NCBI RefSeq assembly: GCF_007827955.1
Contig: NZ_VITR01000004.1
Span: forward strand, 323,099-387,098
Direction: 5' to 3'
DNA from: Nitrospirillum pindoramense
GTDB taxonomy: Bacteria > Pseudomonadota > Alphaproteobacteria > Azospirillales > Azospirillaceae
DNA length: 64,000 nucleotides
The notes under the pieces were generated by a model, which saw only the letters and a list, made by a program, of their open reading frames with translations, was not told where the DNA came from and ran no database searches. The position numbers and the translations under genes were made by a program. Positions 8,318-18,552 of the stretch are shown piece by piece; within the stretch, counting starts at the first letter, position 1, and every line of letters begins with the position of its first letter.

Positions 8318-10350
8318 GAGCAGCTGCCCAGGCCGGCGCGCGGCTTGGTCTCGCTGATCTTGCGGCTGTACATGTCGTAGGTGTAGCAGGTGCGCAGCGA
8401 CAGGCCGCCGTCATCCACCACCACGCCGCGCAGCAGCAGGTTGTTGGGGCCGCTGTCCGGCCCGTAGTCATAGGTGGTTCGAATTTCGTCACCAGAATTG
8501 GCGCAGCCGTCACCCGACGCCGCCCCCGTCTTGCACACACTGGTGGAGGTCAACACCCAGATGTAGCCGGAATCCGGTAACATGACGCCACTGGCGTTGC
8601 GATACCATGCCCGCCGCTGGGCATAGAAGTAACGCGTCTGCGGCCGCACGCCGTTCACCGCCGGGCCGGTCATGGTCCTTATCCCGCCATGCGTCGTGTC
8701 GTAATAGGTATAGTCTGTCTGGTTGTTGTTTCCGTCGACGACCGACGTCGGCTTATTGCACGAAACGATGTACCCGCAGGGGCTGGGATAGGTCGCCGAC
8801 CGCGTGATGGTCGGCGCGCTCGATCCACTGACGGAATAGGGCGTCTCCGTGATGGTCTGGAGATTGCCGCGACTGTCGTAGCCATATCCCGTGACCTTGC
8901 CCGAAGGCGTGGTCGCTCTGGAAACATAGTTACGCCAACTGCCCTCATACGCGTACGTGGTTCCGTCATAGAGCGTGACGCTCGAGATGGGGCCCTGCTG
9001 ATAGACCTGCTCAGTTCCAGGCGTGCCGTTGCCGTTCGCCGTTATCGTGGTGCCCAGGGGAGAAGAAACCGTGTGCTTCCATGACGAGGGGGCTGGATAA
9101 CTTCCCAGGGACGGGTTGAACGAGTACGTCCACGTCTGGCCGTTCTTGGTCGAACTACTCACCATATCGAAATACTGGGACACTGGTTGCGAGGTCGGAT
9201 CGGACGGCGTCTTATTCGCGTTCCATTTCGCCCTGCCGAAGCAGTTCTGCAACGTGTCGCCATCGCTCAGCACATTGCATAGGGAGTAATAATACATCGG
9301 AGCCGTCGCCTGGGGCGGCTGATAGGAAATCACCCTCGAATAACTATCGAGCTCGAAGACATAATTCCGCGAACCCTGATCAGTGATCGTGAAGATGTAG
9401 TGGTGATAGGGATTATAGCTCGTGCCCAGAGAGACGAAATTATCCGATGTGCTTACGGTCTTAATCTGCCATGACAGGGTCGCCGTTGGCCAGGGATTGA
9501 CCAACGAGCAACTCAGCGCAGCCGGATCGCAAGTTTCGTAGGCGCGGTTGATGGCGGTGACGCTGGATTCGCCGCCATAGGTCGGCGTCGAAGGGTAGGT
9601 ATATTTCAGCAGATAGCCCGAGTTCGACGCGATCGAGAGGATGGGGCTCTGGCCATTCACATCCGCCGTCGAGAACGCGCCATGGTAATAATAAGTGAGA
9701 ATCCGGCCGTCCGGGTAAGTGATTTTGGAGATGTTGTTGCTCTGGCACAACGGATTGCCGGAAACGTGGAAGCCCACATAGGAAATCTGGGTGCCGTCGC
9801 GCTTGGTCCAGGTGCAGGTGCCGCCACCGTCAGTAAAGCTGGACCCGTCGTTCGAGGCGGGCGCGTAAGCGCCGGTCGAGGTGTTGAGGATGAAGATCGC
9901 CCGCTCCTCCCCATGGATGACCTGCAGCGAGGGACCGGGCGATGGCGCCGTGCACTGAAAAACACCACCATAGGTTTGATACCCAGTAGGGGGATTGCAG
10001 TTTACGATGTAGCCGTAATTATTGTCGGCAATGGCCCCACCATACTGGAAATACAGCCCCGCGACCGTGGTGGGGGAGAATGCGACGTCGCCGAGCGCGA
10101 CGGCTTTGATGGAAAAATGGGTCTTGCCCGTCTGCGCGCTGACGAAATTCTCGTCGATGGCGTCGACCTCGGGCGCCTGAAGGGTCAGCGGCGACATTTT
10201 TGTCTGAGCGTACGCTGGCGCGGGTGCCCCCCCCCCGCAGAGCATGGCCAGAAGGGCGACGGAAAGCGCTCCGCTCACCCCCCTGCCCCCCATCCGGAAC
10301 CATGCCATCCGGCCCGTGGACATCCCGTTCACGCGACTGACCTTCCCCAT
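8314..10350 (-). CDS. Exported Rhs-like N-terminal half protein
   Basis: About 678 aa. A hydrophobic N-terminal segment ending APAYAQ looks like a signal peptide. The middle, residues 50-450, is beta-rich with Cys pairs but few clear YD motifs, and the last third has RHS/YD repeats (KVTGYGYDSRGNLQTI, TTYDYGPDSG, CYTYDMYSRK). It has no core-cleavage region or toxin tip; these are in the next gene, which overlaps its stop by 4 bases. The pair therefore looks like a two-chain Rhs shell, comparable in logic to TcB/TcC of Tc toxins (inference). The frame is open to 10377; I used the first ATG at 10350, but a GTG at 10332 with AAGG upstream is equally possible. Confidence 0.78.
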   Translation of the reverse strand: MGKVSRVNGMSTGRMAWFRMGGRGVSGALSVALLAMLCGGGAPAPAYAQTKMSPLTLQAPEVDAIDENFVSAQTGKTHFSIKAVALGDVAFSPTTVAGLYFQYGGAIADNNYGYIVNCNPPTGYQTYGGVFQCTAPSPGPSLQVIHGEERAIFILNTSTGAYAPASNDGSSFTDGGGTCTWTKRDGTQISYVGFHVSGNPLCQSNNISKITYPDGRILTYYYHGAFSTADVNGQSPILSIASNSGYLLKYTYPSTPTYGGESSVTAINRAYETCDPAALSCSLVNPWPTATLSWQIKTVSTSDNFVSLGTSYNPYHHYIFTITDQGSRNYVFELDSYSRVISYQPPQATAPMYYYSLCNVLSDGDTLQNCFGRAKWNANKTPSDPTSQPVSQYFDMVSSSTKNGQTWTYSFNPSLGSYPAPSSWKHTVSSPLGTTITANGNGTPGTEQVYQQGPISSVTLYDGTTYAYEGSWRNYVSRATTPSGKVTGYGYDSRGNLQTITETPYSVSGSSAPTITRSATYPSPCGYIVSCNKPTSVVDGNNNQTDYTYYDTTHGGIRTMTGPAVNGVRPQTRYFYAQRRAWYRNASGVMLPDSGYIWVLTSTSVCKTGAASGDGCANSGDEIRTTYDYGPDSGPNNLLLRGVVVDDGGLSLRTCYTYDMYSRKISETKPRAGLGSCS

Positions 10351-10487
10351 AGTCCAATTCAGCACAGCCGACTCCAACAGTCAGAAATCTTCATTCGTAC
10401 GGCCCGCCCCCCTGGCATGGCCGTCACCCCCACGGTTCCGCGCGACGGCCGCCGCGCGGGGGAACAGTCCAGGTTTCAAGGAAGGCC

Positions 10488-10772
10488 TTACGGCACCGGC
10501 AGGACGAAACCACCCAACAACGGCAACACGATCACCGCCTGGGGCGCGAAGGTGCCGCCTTTCGTCCCGTTGAAGGAAACAGTCTTCCGGTTGCCCGCAG
10601 CATCGTAGGTATATGAAATTGTGGAATTATTCGGATACGTGACCGAGATCACGCGGCCCAGGGCGTCATATTTGTAGGTGACGCCACTGGCCAAAACGGG
10701 CCGTGCCCCCAGCCCCACCATTCCGGCCACAACAAGCCCCAAGCACCAACCAAGAGTGAAGTGCCGCCTCAT
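10488..10772 (-). CDS. Mini YD-repeat exported protein
   Basis: A 94-aa protein with a signal peptide (ending PVLASG) and essentially one Rhs repeat unit: YKYDALGRVISVTYPNNST then YTYDAAGNRKTV, with a hydrophobic Pro-rich tail. GGGGGGAC precedes the ATG. It is the first gene of the Rhs operon, 137 bases before the N-terminal half protein. It could cap or complete the Rhs shell, or be a remnant of a larger repeat gene; the intact signal peptide and ribosome site favour a working gene. Confidence 0.65.
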   Translation of the reverse strand: MRRHFTLGWCLGLVVAGMVGLGARPVLASGVTYKYDALGRVISVTYPNNSTISYTYDAAGNRKTVSFNGTKGGTFAPQAVIVLPLLGGFVLPVP

Positions 10773-10979
10773 GTCCCCCCACTTGTCTATTTATAACCGT
10801 TATTATCCCCCCACCCGCGATTTCCTGGTAACGGGATGGGCAGGTGGGCACGACCCCAAGCCCGTTCAGGGTACTCACCTTAAGATGGTACCGTCAACAA
10901 TCGTGCCCCTTTTGTTATAAGCAATATTGCCCAGTCTCCCTTGATGACGTTTTCATCGGAGATCTTCCACCACAGCGCT

Positions 10980-13139
10980 TCAAGCGCTCCGCCCCTCGCG
11001 CTCGTCCTCCCGCGCCATCAGCAGCGGGTGCAGGAAGCGCGCTTCCAGCTGGCGGGCGGGCATGGGTTCGGCGATGAAGAAGCCCTGGACGACGGGACAG
11101 CCCTCGGCCACCAGCCAGGCCAGCTGCTCCTCCCGCTCAACCCCTTCGGCCACCACCTCCAGGCCCAGGCGCGCCCCCAGGGTCAGGATCATGGCGGCGA
11201 TGGCGCTGTCGCGCGGCAGGTCCTGCACGAAGGCCCGGTCGATCTTCAGGGTGTCGATGGGCATCTGGCGCAGGTAGGACAGCGACGAAAAGCCGGTACC
11301 GAAATCGTCCACGGCGATGCGCACGCCCAGGCGCTTCAGGCGCCACAGCACCTCCAGCGAGCGGGCGCTGTCCACCATGACGCTTTCCGTAACCTCGATC
11401 TCGATGCGGTCGGCGGGCACGCCGCTGCGCGCCAGGCAGTCGCGCACGCGCTCGACGAAGCCGGGCGCGATGATCTGCCGGGCGGAGACGTTGACGGCGA
11501 TGTGGAAGTCGGGCAGCAGCTTGGTCCAGTGCGTGGCCTCGCGCACCGCCTGCTCCAGCACCCAGCTGCCCAGTTCCATGATCAGGCCCGAATCCTCGGC
11601 CACGGTCATGAAGGCGCCAGGCTGAACCAACTGGCCGTCATGCTTCCAGCGGACCAGCGCCTCCGCCCCCACCAAGGACTGGTCGGCCGCCCGCACCTTG
11701 GGTTGGAAGTAAAGTTCGAAGGAACCGATACTGAGCGCCTGGCGCAAGTTGGCCTCGGTGGTCAGGCGGTTTTCCGCCCGCTCGCTCATGTCGCGGGAGA
11801 AGAAGCGGTACTGCCCGCGCCCCGCCGCCTTGGCGGCGTAAAGCGCCGTATCGGCCTGGCGCAGAAGCGTGCTGGCGGTTTCCATCTCACCCGCCGCCGT
11901 CCCCTCACCCACCATCGCCACGCCGATGGAGGCGCCGGCATGCAGCAGGTGGCCCCCCTCGACCGCCAACGGCGGCTCCAGCGCCTTCAGCAGCCGCTCC
12001 GCCAGGACAGCGGCGTCGACCGCTTCATGGACGTTCTCTGTCACCACCAGAAATTCATCGCCCCCCAGCCGGCCCAGCATGTCGCCCTCGCCCAGGCAGT
12101 CGGACAAGCGCGACGCGACCGCCTGCAGCAGCCGGTCGCCGACATCGTGCCCCAGGCTGTCGTTGACATGCTTGAACCGGTCCAGGTCCAGGAAGAACAG
12201 GGCGATCCCGCCGCGCCCCCGCGCAGGATGCCCCACCGTCCCCACCAGATCCGATCGCTCCGGGTGGTACAGCCGCCGCTCCCGCCGCCGCAGCGCCTCA
12301 TCCAGGCGTCGCTGCAGCAGCAGGCGGTTGGGCAGGCCGGTCAGGACATCGTGGGTGGCTAGTTGCTCCATGTCCGACCGGTTGCGGTCCAGCAGACGCA
12401 GCACTTCATTGAAGCGCCGGACGAGATAGCCCAGCTCATTCTCGGCCTGGCGCGGAAAATCGGGCAGGCGGGCGGCGCCGGGACGGGAGGGGTCGATGCT
12501 GGCGACGGCCAGGCCAACAGCGCGCAACGGCCGGGTCAGGAAGGTGTGCAGCAGCAGGGCCAGCACCACGCCCAGCGCCAGATCGCGCACCAGCCCGCCC
12601 AGTACCGTGGTGCGGATGAAGGCGGCATAGTCGGCCGCCGCCCGGCTGGTATCCAACTCCAGCTCCAGCCGCCCGATGATGGGGCCGCCGCGGGAACTGC
12701 CGGCCGGACGGTAGAGGAGGCGCTGGGTCTCCGCCAGATCCTTGAAGATGGGGGCGAAATGGGCGCCGGACAGCCAGCCCCGCCACGACAGGGCGCCCCC
12801 GTCCACGGGCGGCAGGTCGCGCGCGCCTTCGGCCAGCACCCGGTTGGGCATTTCCACCAGGCGCACCGCCCGCACGCCATCGATGGCCAGCACGGACCGG
12901 ACCAGCCCCGACGCCAGGTCCGGATCCAGGTTCCAGACCGCGGCGCTGGCCGTATTTTCCACAAGGTCCAGCACGACGCGGCCGGCGTTGGCGAATTTGG
13001 CCCGCTCCCGCTCCGCCTGGCCGATGCCCTGGATCAGGGACAGCGCCGCCCCGATCACAACGGCGGACAGCAGGGCCAAGGCCGATTGCCGTACCGCCAG
13101 GGAGTGCCAGAAGGCGACGGTCATCTGATGACGTCGCAT
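10980..13139 (-). CDS. Membrane GGDEF-EAL bifunctional c-di-GMP protein
   Basis: About 719 aa. A first transmembrane helix (SALALLSAVVIGAALSLI), a periplasmic sensor region of about 130 residues, a second helix (VRDLALGVVLALLLHTFL), a HAMP-like linker, then a GGDEF domain (LGGDEFLVV, near residue 359) and an EAL domain (EALVRW near 492, with EVTES, DDFGTGFSSL and EGVE). Both catalytic motifs look intact, so it could make and degrade cyclic di-GMP. The frame is open to 13388; I chose the ATG at 13139 (AGGCGG upstream) because the upstream extension is Arg-rich and unlike protein sequence near the far end, though a GTG at 13244 is possible. It lies 265 bases behind the stand-alone receiver gene. 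Confidence 0.88.
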   Translation of the reverse strand: MRRHQMTVAFWHSLAVRQSALALLSAVVIGAALSLIQGIGQAERERAKFANAGRVVLDLVENTASAAVWNLDPDLASGLVRSVLAIDGVRAVRLVEMPNRVLAEGARDLPPVDGGALSWRGWLSGAHFAPIFKDLAETQRLLYRPAGSSRGGPIIGRLELELDTSRAAADYAAFIRTTVLGGLVRDLALGVVLALLLHTFLTRPLRAVGLAVASIDPSRPGAARLPDFPRQAENELGYLVRRFNEVLRLLDRNRSDMEQLATHDVLTGLPNRLLLQRRLDEALRRRERRLYHPERSDLVGTVGHPARGRGGIALFFLDLDRFKHVNDSLGHDVGDRLLQAVASRLSDCLGEGDMLGRLGGDEFLVVTENVHEAVDAAVLAERLLKALEPPLAVEGGHLLHAGASIGVAMVGEGTAAGEMETASTLLRQADTALYAAKAAGRGQYRFFSRDMSERAENRLTTEANLRQALSIGSFELYFQPKVRAADQSLVGAEALVRWKHDGQLVQPGAFMTVAEDSGLIMELGSWVLEQAVREATHWTKLLPDFHIAVNVSARQIIAPGFVERVRDCLARSGVPADRIEIEVTESVMVDSARSLEVLWRLKRLGVRIAVDDFGTGFSSLSYLRQMPIDTLKIDRAFVQDLPRDSAIAAMILTLGARLGLEVVAEGVEREEQLAWLVAEGCPVVQGFFIAEPMPARQLEARFLHPLLMAREDEREGRSA

Positions 13140-13404
13140 CACCGCCTGGCGCCGGGCGCGCCGCAACAACCACGCGCACAGCCAACGGGGTACGGGAATA
13201 CCCAGCAAACGGTGGATCGGGGTCGTGGACGGGGAATAGGTCACGGGAGGCCCACCACCAGCCTCACAGCCGGCATACGCCCAATCGCCCGTTGCCCGCG
13301 CGCCACCCTCGCCATGCTCAGTCCCCGTTGCCTCCAAATGCCGGCCTCGATGCCGGTTCGACCGGTGGCGCCGTGCCCTCGGGCACACGCCGCCGCCATC
13401 CGAC

Positions 13405-13803
13405 CTAACGTCGCGGCGCCATCACCACTTGAAGCTTTTCCCGCAGGCTGACCAGGGTAACGGGCTTGGCGATGAAGGCGTCCACGCCCAAGTCCCTGGC
13501 CTTCAATACCGTTTCCTTGTCCGCCCGATTGGTCAGGAAAACCACCGGAATATGGTGCCCTTGCGTTTCGCGCGACCGAAGATGCTGCAGGAAGGTCAAC
13601 CCATCCACCGGCGCCATGTCGATGTCGGCGATGATAACGTCCGGCCGACGCTCAAGGGCGACGCTCAACCCTGACGATCCATCCTCCGCCTCCATCACCG
13701 CGCCGAAATCCAGCTGCCGCAGAATCCGGACGATGACGCCACGGATAAAGCTTTGGTCCTCGATCACCAGGGCGCTACGGAAATTGAAGGAAATCACACC
13801 CAT
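13405..13803 (-). CDS. Single-domain response regulator (CheY-like receiver)
   Basis: A 132-aa stand-alone receiver. The acidic pocket (VIEDQSF), the phosphoacceptor Asp in IIADIDM, the switch Thr in VVFLTNRAD and Lys in FIAKPVTL are all present. There is no output domain. I place the start at 13803, after GGGGATGGC; the frame is open further upstream but that stretch overlaps the hybrid kinase gene and is not protein-like. It sits between a hybrid kinase with an HPt domain and a GGDEF-EAL protein on the same strand, so it may be phosphorylated by the HPt and relay to the c-di-GMP enzyme (inference). Confidence 0.85.
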   Translation of the reverse strand: MGVISFNFRSALVIEDQSFIRGVIVRILRQLDFGAVMEAEDGSSGLSVALERRPDVIIADIDMAPVDGLTFLQHLRSRETQGHHIPVVFLTNRADKETVLKARDLGVDAFIAKPVTLVSLREKLQVVMAPRR

Positions 13804-13942
13804 TGCCATCCCCAAACGGCCGCCGGCTTCAAATCCAAACAATCTTATTTTAACGTGGAGTGAATAGCCGCCCCGACGTCCACCGGAACGACAGGCCCGG
13901 AATACTAAGTTAGTATAGACAGAAATTTCGGAAGTCGTCTTG

Positions 13943-16330
<2,388 letters not shown>

Positions 16331-16659
16331 GGCCGACCGTTTTCACGGCGGCGGGCAGTGACGACCTGCTGTCGTTTGTAACCGCTGGTCACAGCCATGG
16401 ATCGACGCGTCGGCACCTTTATGCCGCTTGATGATAGGGCCCCATATCGATCCGCGAGACGCCGAAGCATGTCGGCATCCGGCAGGCCGGACGAACAGCC
16501 AGAAGACAGGACACCGCCCGCGTCCTACCCCCGTGCTCAGGGCACTGTACATGAGCGGCACGCGCCAATCCAGCCACGCACAGACCCGAGGTCGATACGG
16601 GTGTGTAACGTCCCAAAGCCGAATCGGCGCCCACAAGGAGTCGAGAGTAAAGCCGTAAG
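16331..16659. other. Gene-poor spacer
   Basis: About 330 bases between the hybrid kinase and the MucR-like gene. Short open frames exist on both strands but none has a credible ribosome site or protein-like composition. No hairpin with a T-run was found. Confidence 0.4.
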
Positions 16660-16902
16660 TTACCGGCTGGCGGCGGGACGCCCGCGCCCACGGGGCTTGA
16701 CGACGGCCTTCGTGGTGCGACGACCCCGCTTAACCGGCTCGGGCGGCGGGGGCGGCGGGGGGGCGACGCAGGCTTCAAGTCCCTGGTACGCCAGTACAAT
16801 CACCGAGGGCAATGCCTCGACGCTGACAGGGTTTGACCGGGCGTAGGACGTTGCGATCTTGACCGCCAGTTCCCGCAATTCCGGCCTTAGTCGATCGTTC
16901 AT
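16660..16902 (-). CDS. MucR N-terminal domain protein with AT-hook-like basic tail
   Basis: An 80-aa protein. Residues 7-46 (ELRELAVKIATSYARSNPVSVEALPSV..) follow the N-terminal oligomerisation region of MucR/Ros regulators (LTxxIVxxYVxxNxVxxxxLPxLI). The zinc finger that normally follows is absent. Instead there is a run of eight prolines/Pro-Glu and a basic tail with KRGRRTTK and PRGRGRP, the latter an AT-hook-like GRP core for the DNA minor groove. I infer a small nucleoid-associated or MucR-modulating protein. GGGAG lies 7 bases before the ATG, supporting a real gene. It is monocistronic. Confidence 0.7.
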   Translation of the reverse strand: MNDRLRPELRELAVKIATSYARSNPVSVEALPSVIVLAYQGLEACVAPPPPPPPEPVKRGRRTTKAVVKPRGRGRPAASR

Positions 16903-17094
16903 CTACCGCTCCCACCCGCTTCTCATGGACACTTGGTAGAAAGGACCGTAATCAAAGACGCTTCATTTAGCGCTCTTTCATTCGGTCTATGCGGTTCGGA
17001 TGAGTATTTCGGACGGTATGTACTGACCAGAGTGCGAATCGGCAGGACTGGGATAGATACCGTGCGGGGGCGGCCGGATGGGGAGCGGGGCGGG

Positions 17095-18393
17095 TCAACC
17101 GGCCCAGGCGGAGGCGGAGGGCGACGGCCGATCCAGGCCCACCGCCCCTTGCAGGTGGACATCGGCGAAGCGGACCCCCGTGGTGTCAGCCTGAGTGAGG
17201 TCGGCATCGTTCAGGCTGGCGCCGGTGAAATTCGCATACTGTACTTGGGCACGCCACAGACTGGCCCCGGCAAGGTCGGTGCCGGACAGGTCGGCAGGCC
17301 AGGACCGGCCGCTGGGAAGGCCATCAGCATTCAGAATGTCGGCCGGATCCAGCCGCGCATCAGCCAAGTCCGCCGCCACGAGCCGCGCATGCCCCAGTGT
17401 CGCGCCGCGCAACACGGCACCGCGCAGGCTGGCCTCCGTCAGGTCGGCGCCCGACAGGTCCACCAATGTCAGGTCGGCACCGGCCAGAAGGGCGCCGCGC
17501 AGCCGGGCGCCCCGAAGCATCGCGCCGGCGAGGCGCACGCCCCGCAGATCGGCGCCTTCCAGGTTGGCGCCCTCCAACTCCGCCCGGGCACCGCGGGCAC
17601 CACCACTGTCGATCCAGCGCTCGTGCTCATGCACCCGGTGACGCATGTCCAGGGCCAGCGAATCGAGCGGCCGCGAAAAGCGGGCATCCTCCAGCAGCGC
17701 GCCGCTCAGATCGCACCGATTCAGTTCCACCCCCATGAGGTCAGCCTGGGCGAAACGGGTACCCTGCAGACGTGCACCCGCAAGCTGGGCGCCGCTCAAA
17801 CGGCTTCCGCTCAGGCTGGCGTCGCTGAGATCGGCGCCCGCCAAATCCACGTCCCGCAGCAGCGAGCCTGTGAAGTCGCCCCCCCGCAGGTCAGCCCCCC
17901 GCAGCAAGGCGCCGGTGAGGTCGCAATCCAGCATCGACACCCCGGCCAAACGGCCCCCAACGAGAAGGGCGCGGCCCAGCCGCGCACGCCGGAAGACGAC
18001 GCCTTGCCCGCTCAAGGCCCCCTGCCCCGCGCCGGCGGGTGGCAACGCGATCAACATATCGCTGGGGCGAAGGTCGGCCCCACGCAAATCCGTCCGGTCC
18101 AGCACGGCGCCCCGCAAGTCACATCCGCGCATGTCGGCGGACACCAGGCAGGTTTGGGTCAGGTTGGCATCGGACAGGCCCGCGCCGCAAAGGTCGGCCC
18201 CCTCCAGCCGGCAATTGTCCAAGGCGGCACCGGATAAATCGGCACCGGTCAGCAAGGCGCGGGAAAGATCGCGGTTTGACAGGTTGGCGCCACGCAGAAC
18301 GTGCATTACCAGATTGGCGCGCCGGCCGCCCGGCTTCGCCGCCAGCCAGCGTTCATGATCATCCAGTATCTGGGCCAACTGGGCGCCGAACAT
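17095..18393 (-). CDS. Pentapeptide-repeat protein, two tandem domains
   Basis: A 432-aa protein made almost wholly of A(D/N)LxG-type pentapeptide repeats (for example LRGANLSNRDLSRALLTGADLSGAAL begins the array), which fold as right-handed quadrilateral beta-helices. Two arrays are seen: one from residue 28 to about 240 and a second from about 265 to 415. Each is preceded by a similar short helix with the sequence HERW (DDHERWLA near residue 12 and EHERWIDS near 248), suggesting an internal duplication. No signal peptide, so cytoplasmic. Some family members mimic DNA and protect gyrase; nothing here shows that. Function unassigned; monocistronic. Confidence 0.88.
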   Translation of the reverse strand: MFGAQLAQILDDHERWLAAKPGGRRANLVMHVLRGANLSNRDLSRALLTGADLSGAALDNCRLEGADLCGAGLSDANLTQTCLVSADMRGCDLRGAVLDRTDLRGADLRPSDMLIALPPAGAGQGALSGQGVVFRRARLGRALLVGGRLAGVSMLDCDLTGALLRGADLRGGDFTGSLLRDVDLAGADLSDASLSGSRLSGAQLAGARLQGTRFAQADLMGVELNRCDLSGALLEDARFSRPLDSLALDMRHRVHEHERWIDSGGARGARAELEGANLEGADLRGVRLAGAMLRGARLRGALLAGADLTLVDLSGADLTEASLRGAVLRGATLGHARLVAADLADARLDPADILNADGLPSGRSWPADLSGTDLAGASLWRAQVQYANFTGASLNDADLTQADTTGVRFADVHLQGAVGLDRPSPSASAWAG

Positions 18394-18552
18394 GCAACCA
18401 TCCGCTCGCGGCCTGGTACAAGGACAGGCGGAACGGGGCCCGGCCCCATCCCTGAAAGGCGGGCCGCGCCGCCGGTGGCGAGTATGGGCGCGCGCGGGTT
18501 AATGGAAGCTGAAAGCCGGGCCAGAAAAACCGGATAGACCGAAAGGCAGACT

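Noticed and set aside
4704-10772. Type VI secretion association of the Rhs locus
   Set aside because: No PAAR domain, VgrG, Hcp or adaptor gene is present, and the Rhs proteins begin with Sec signal peptides.
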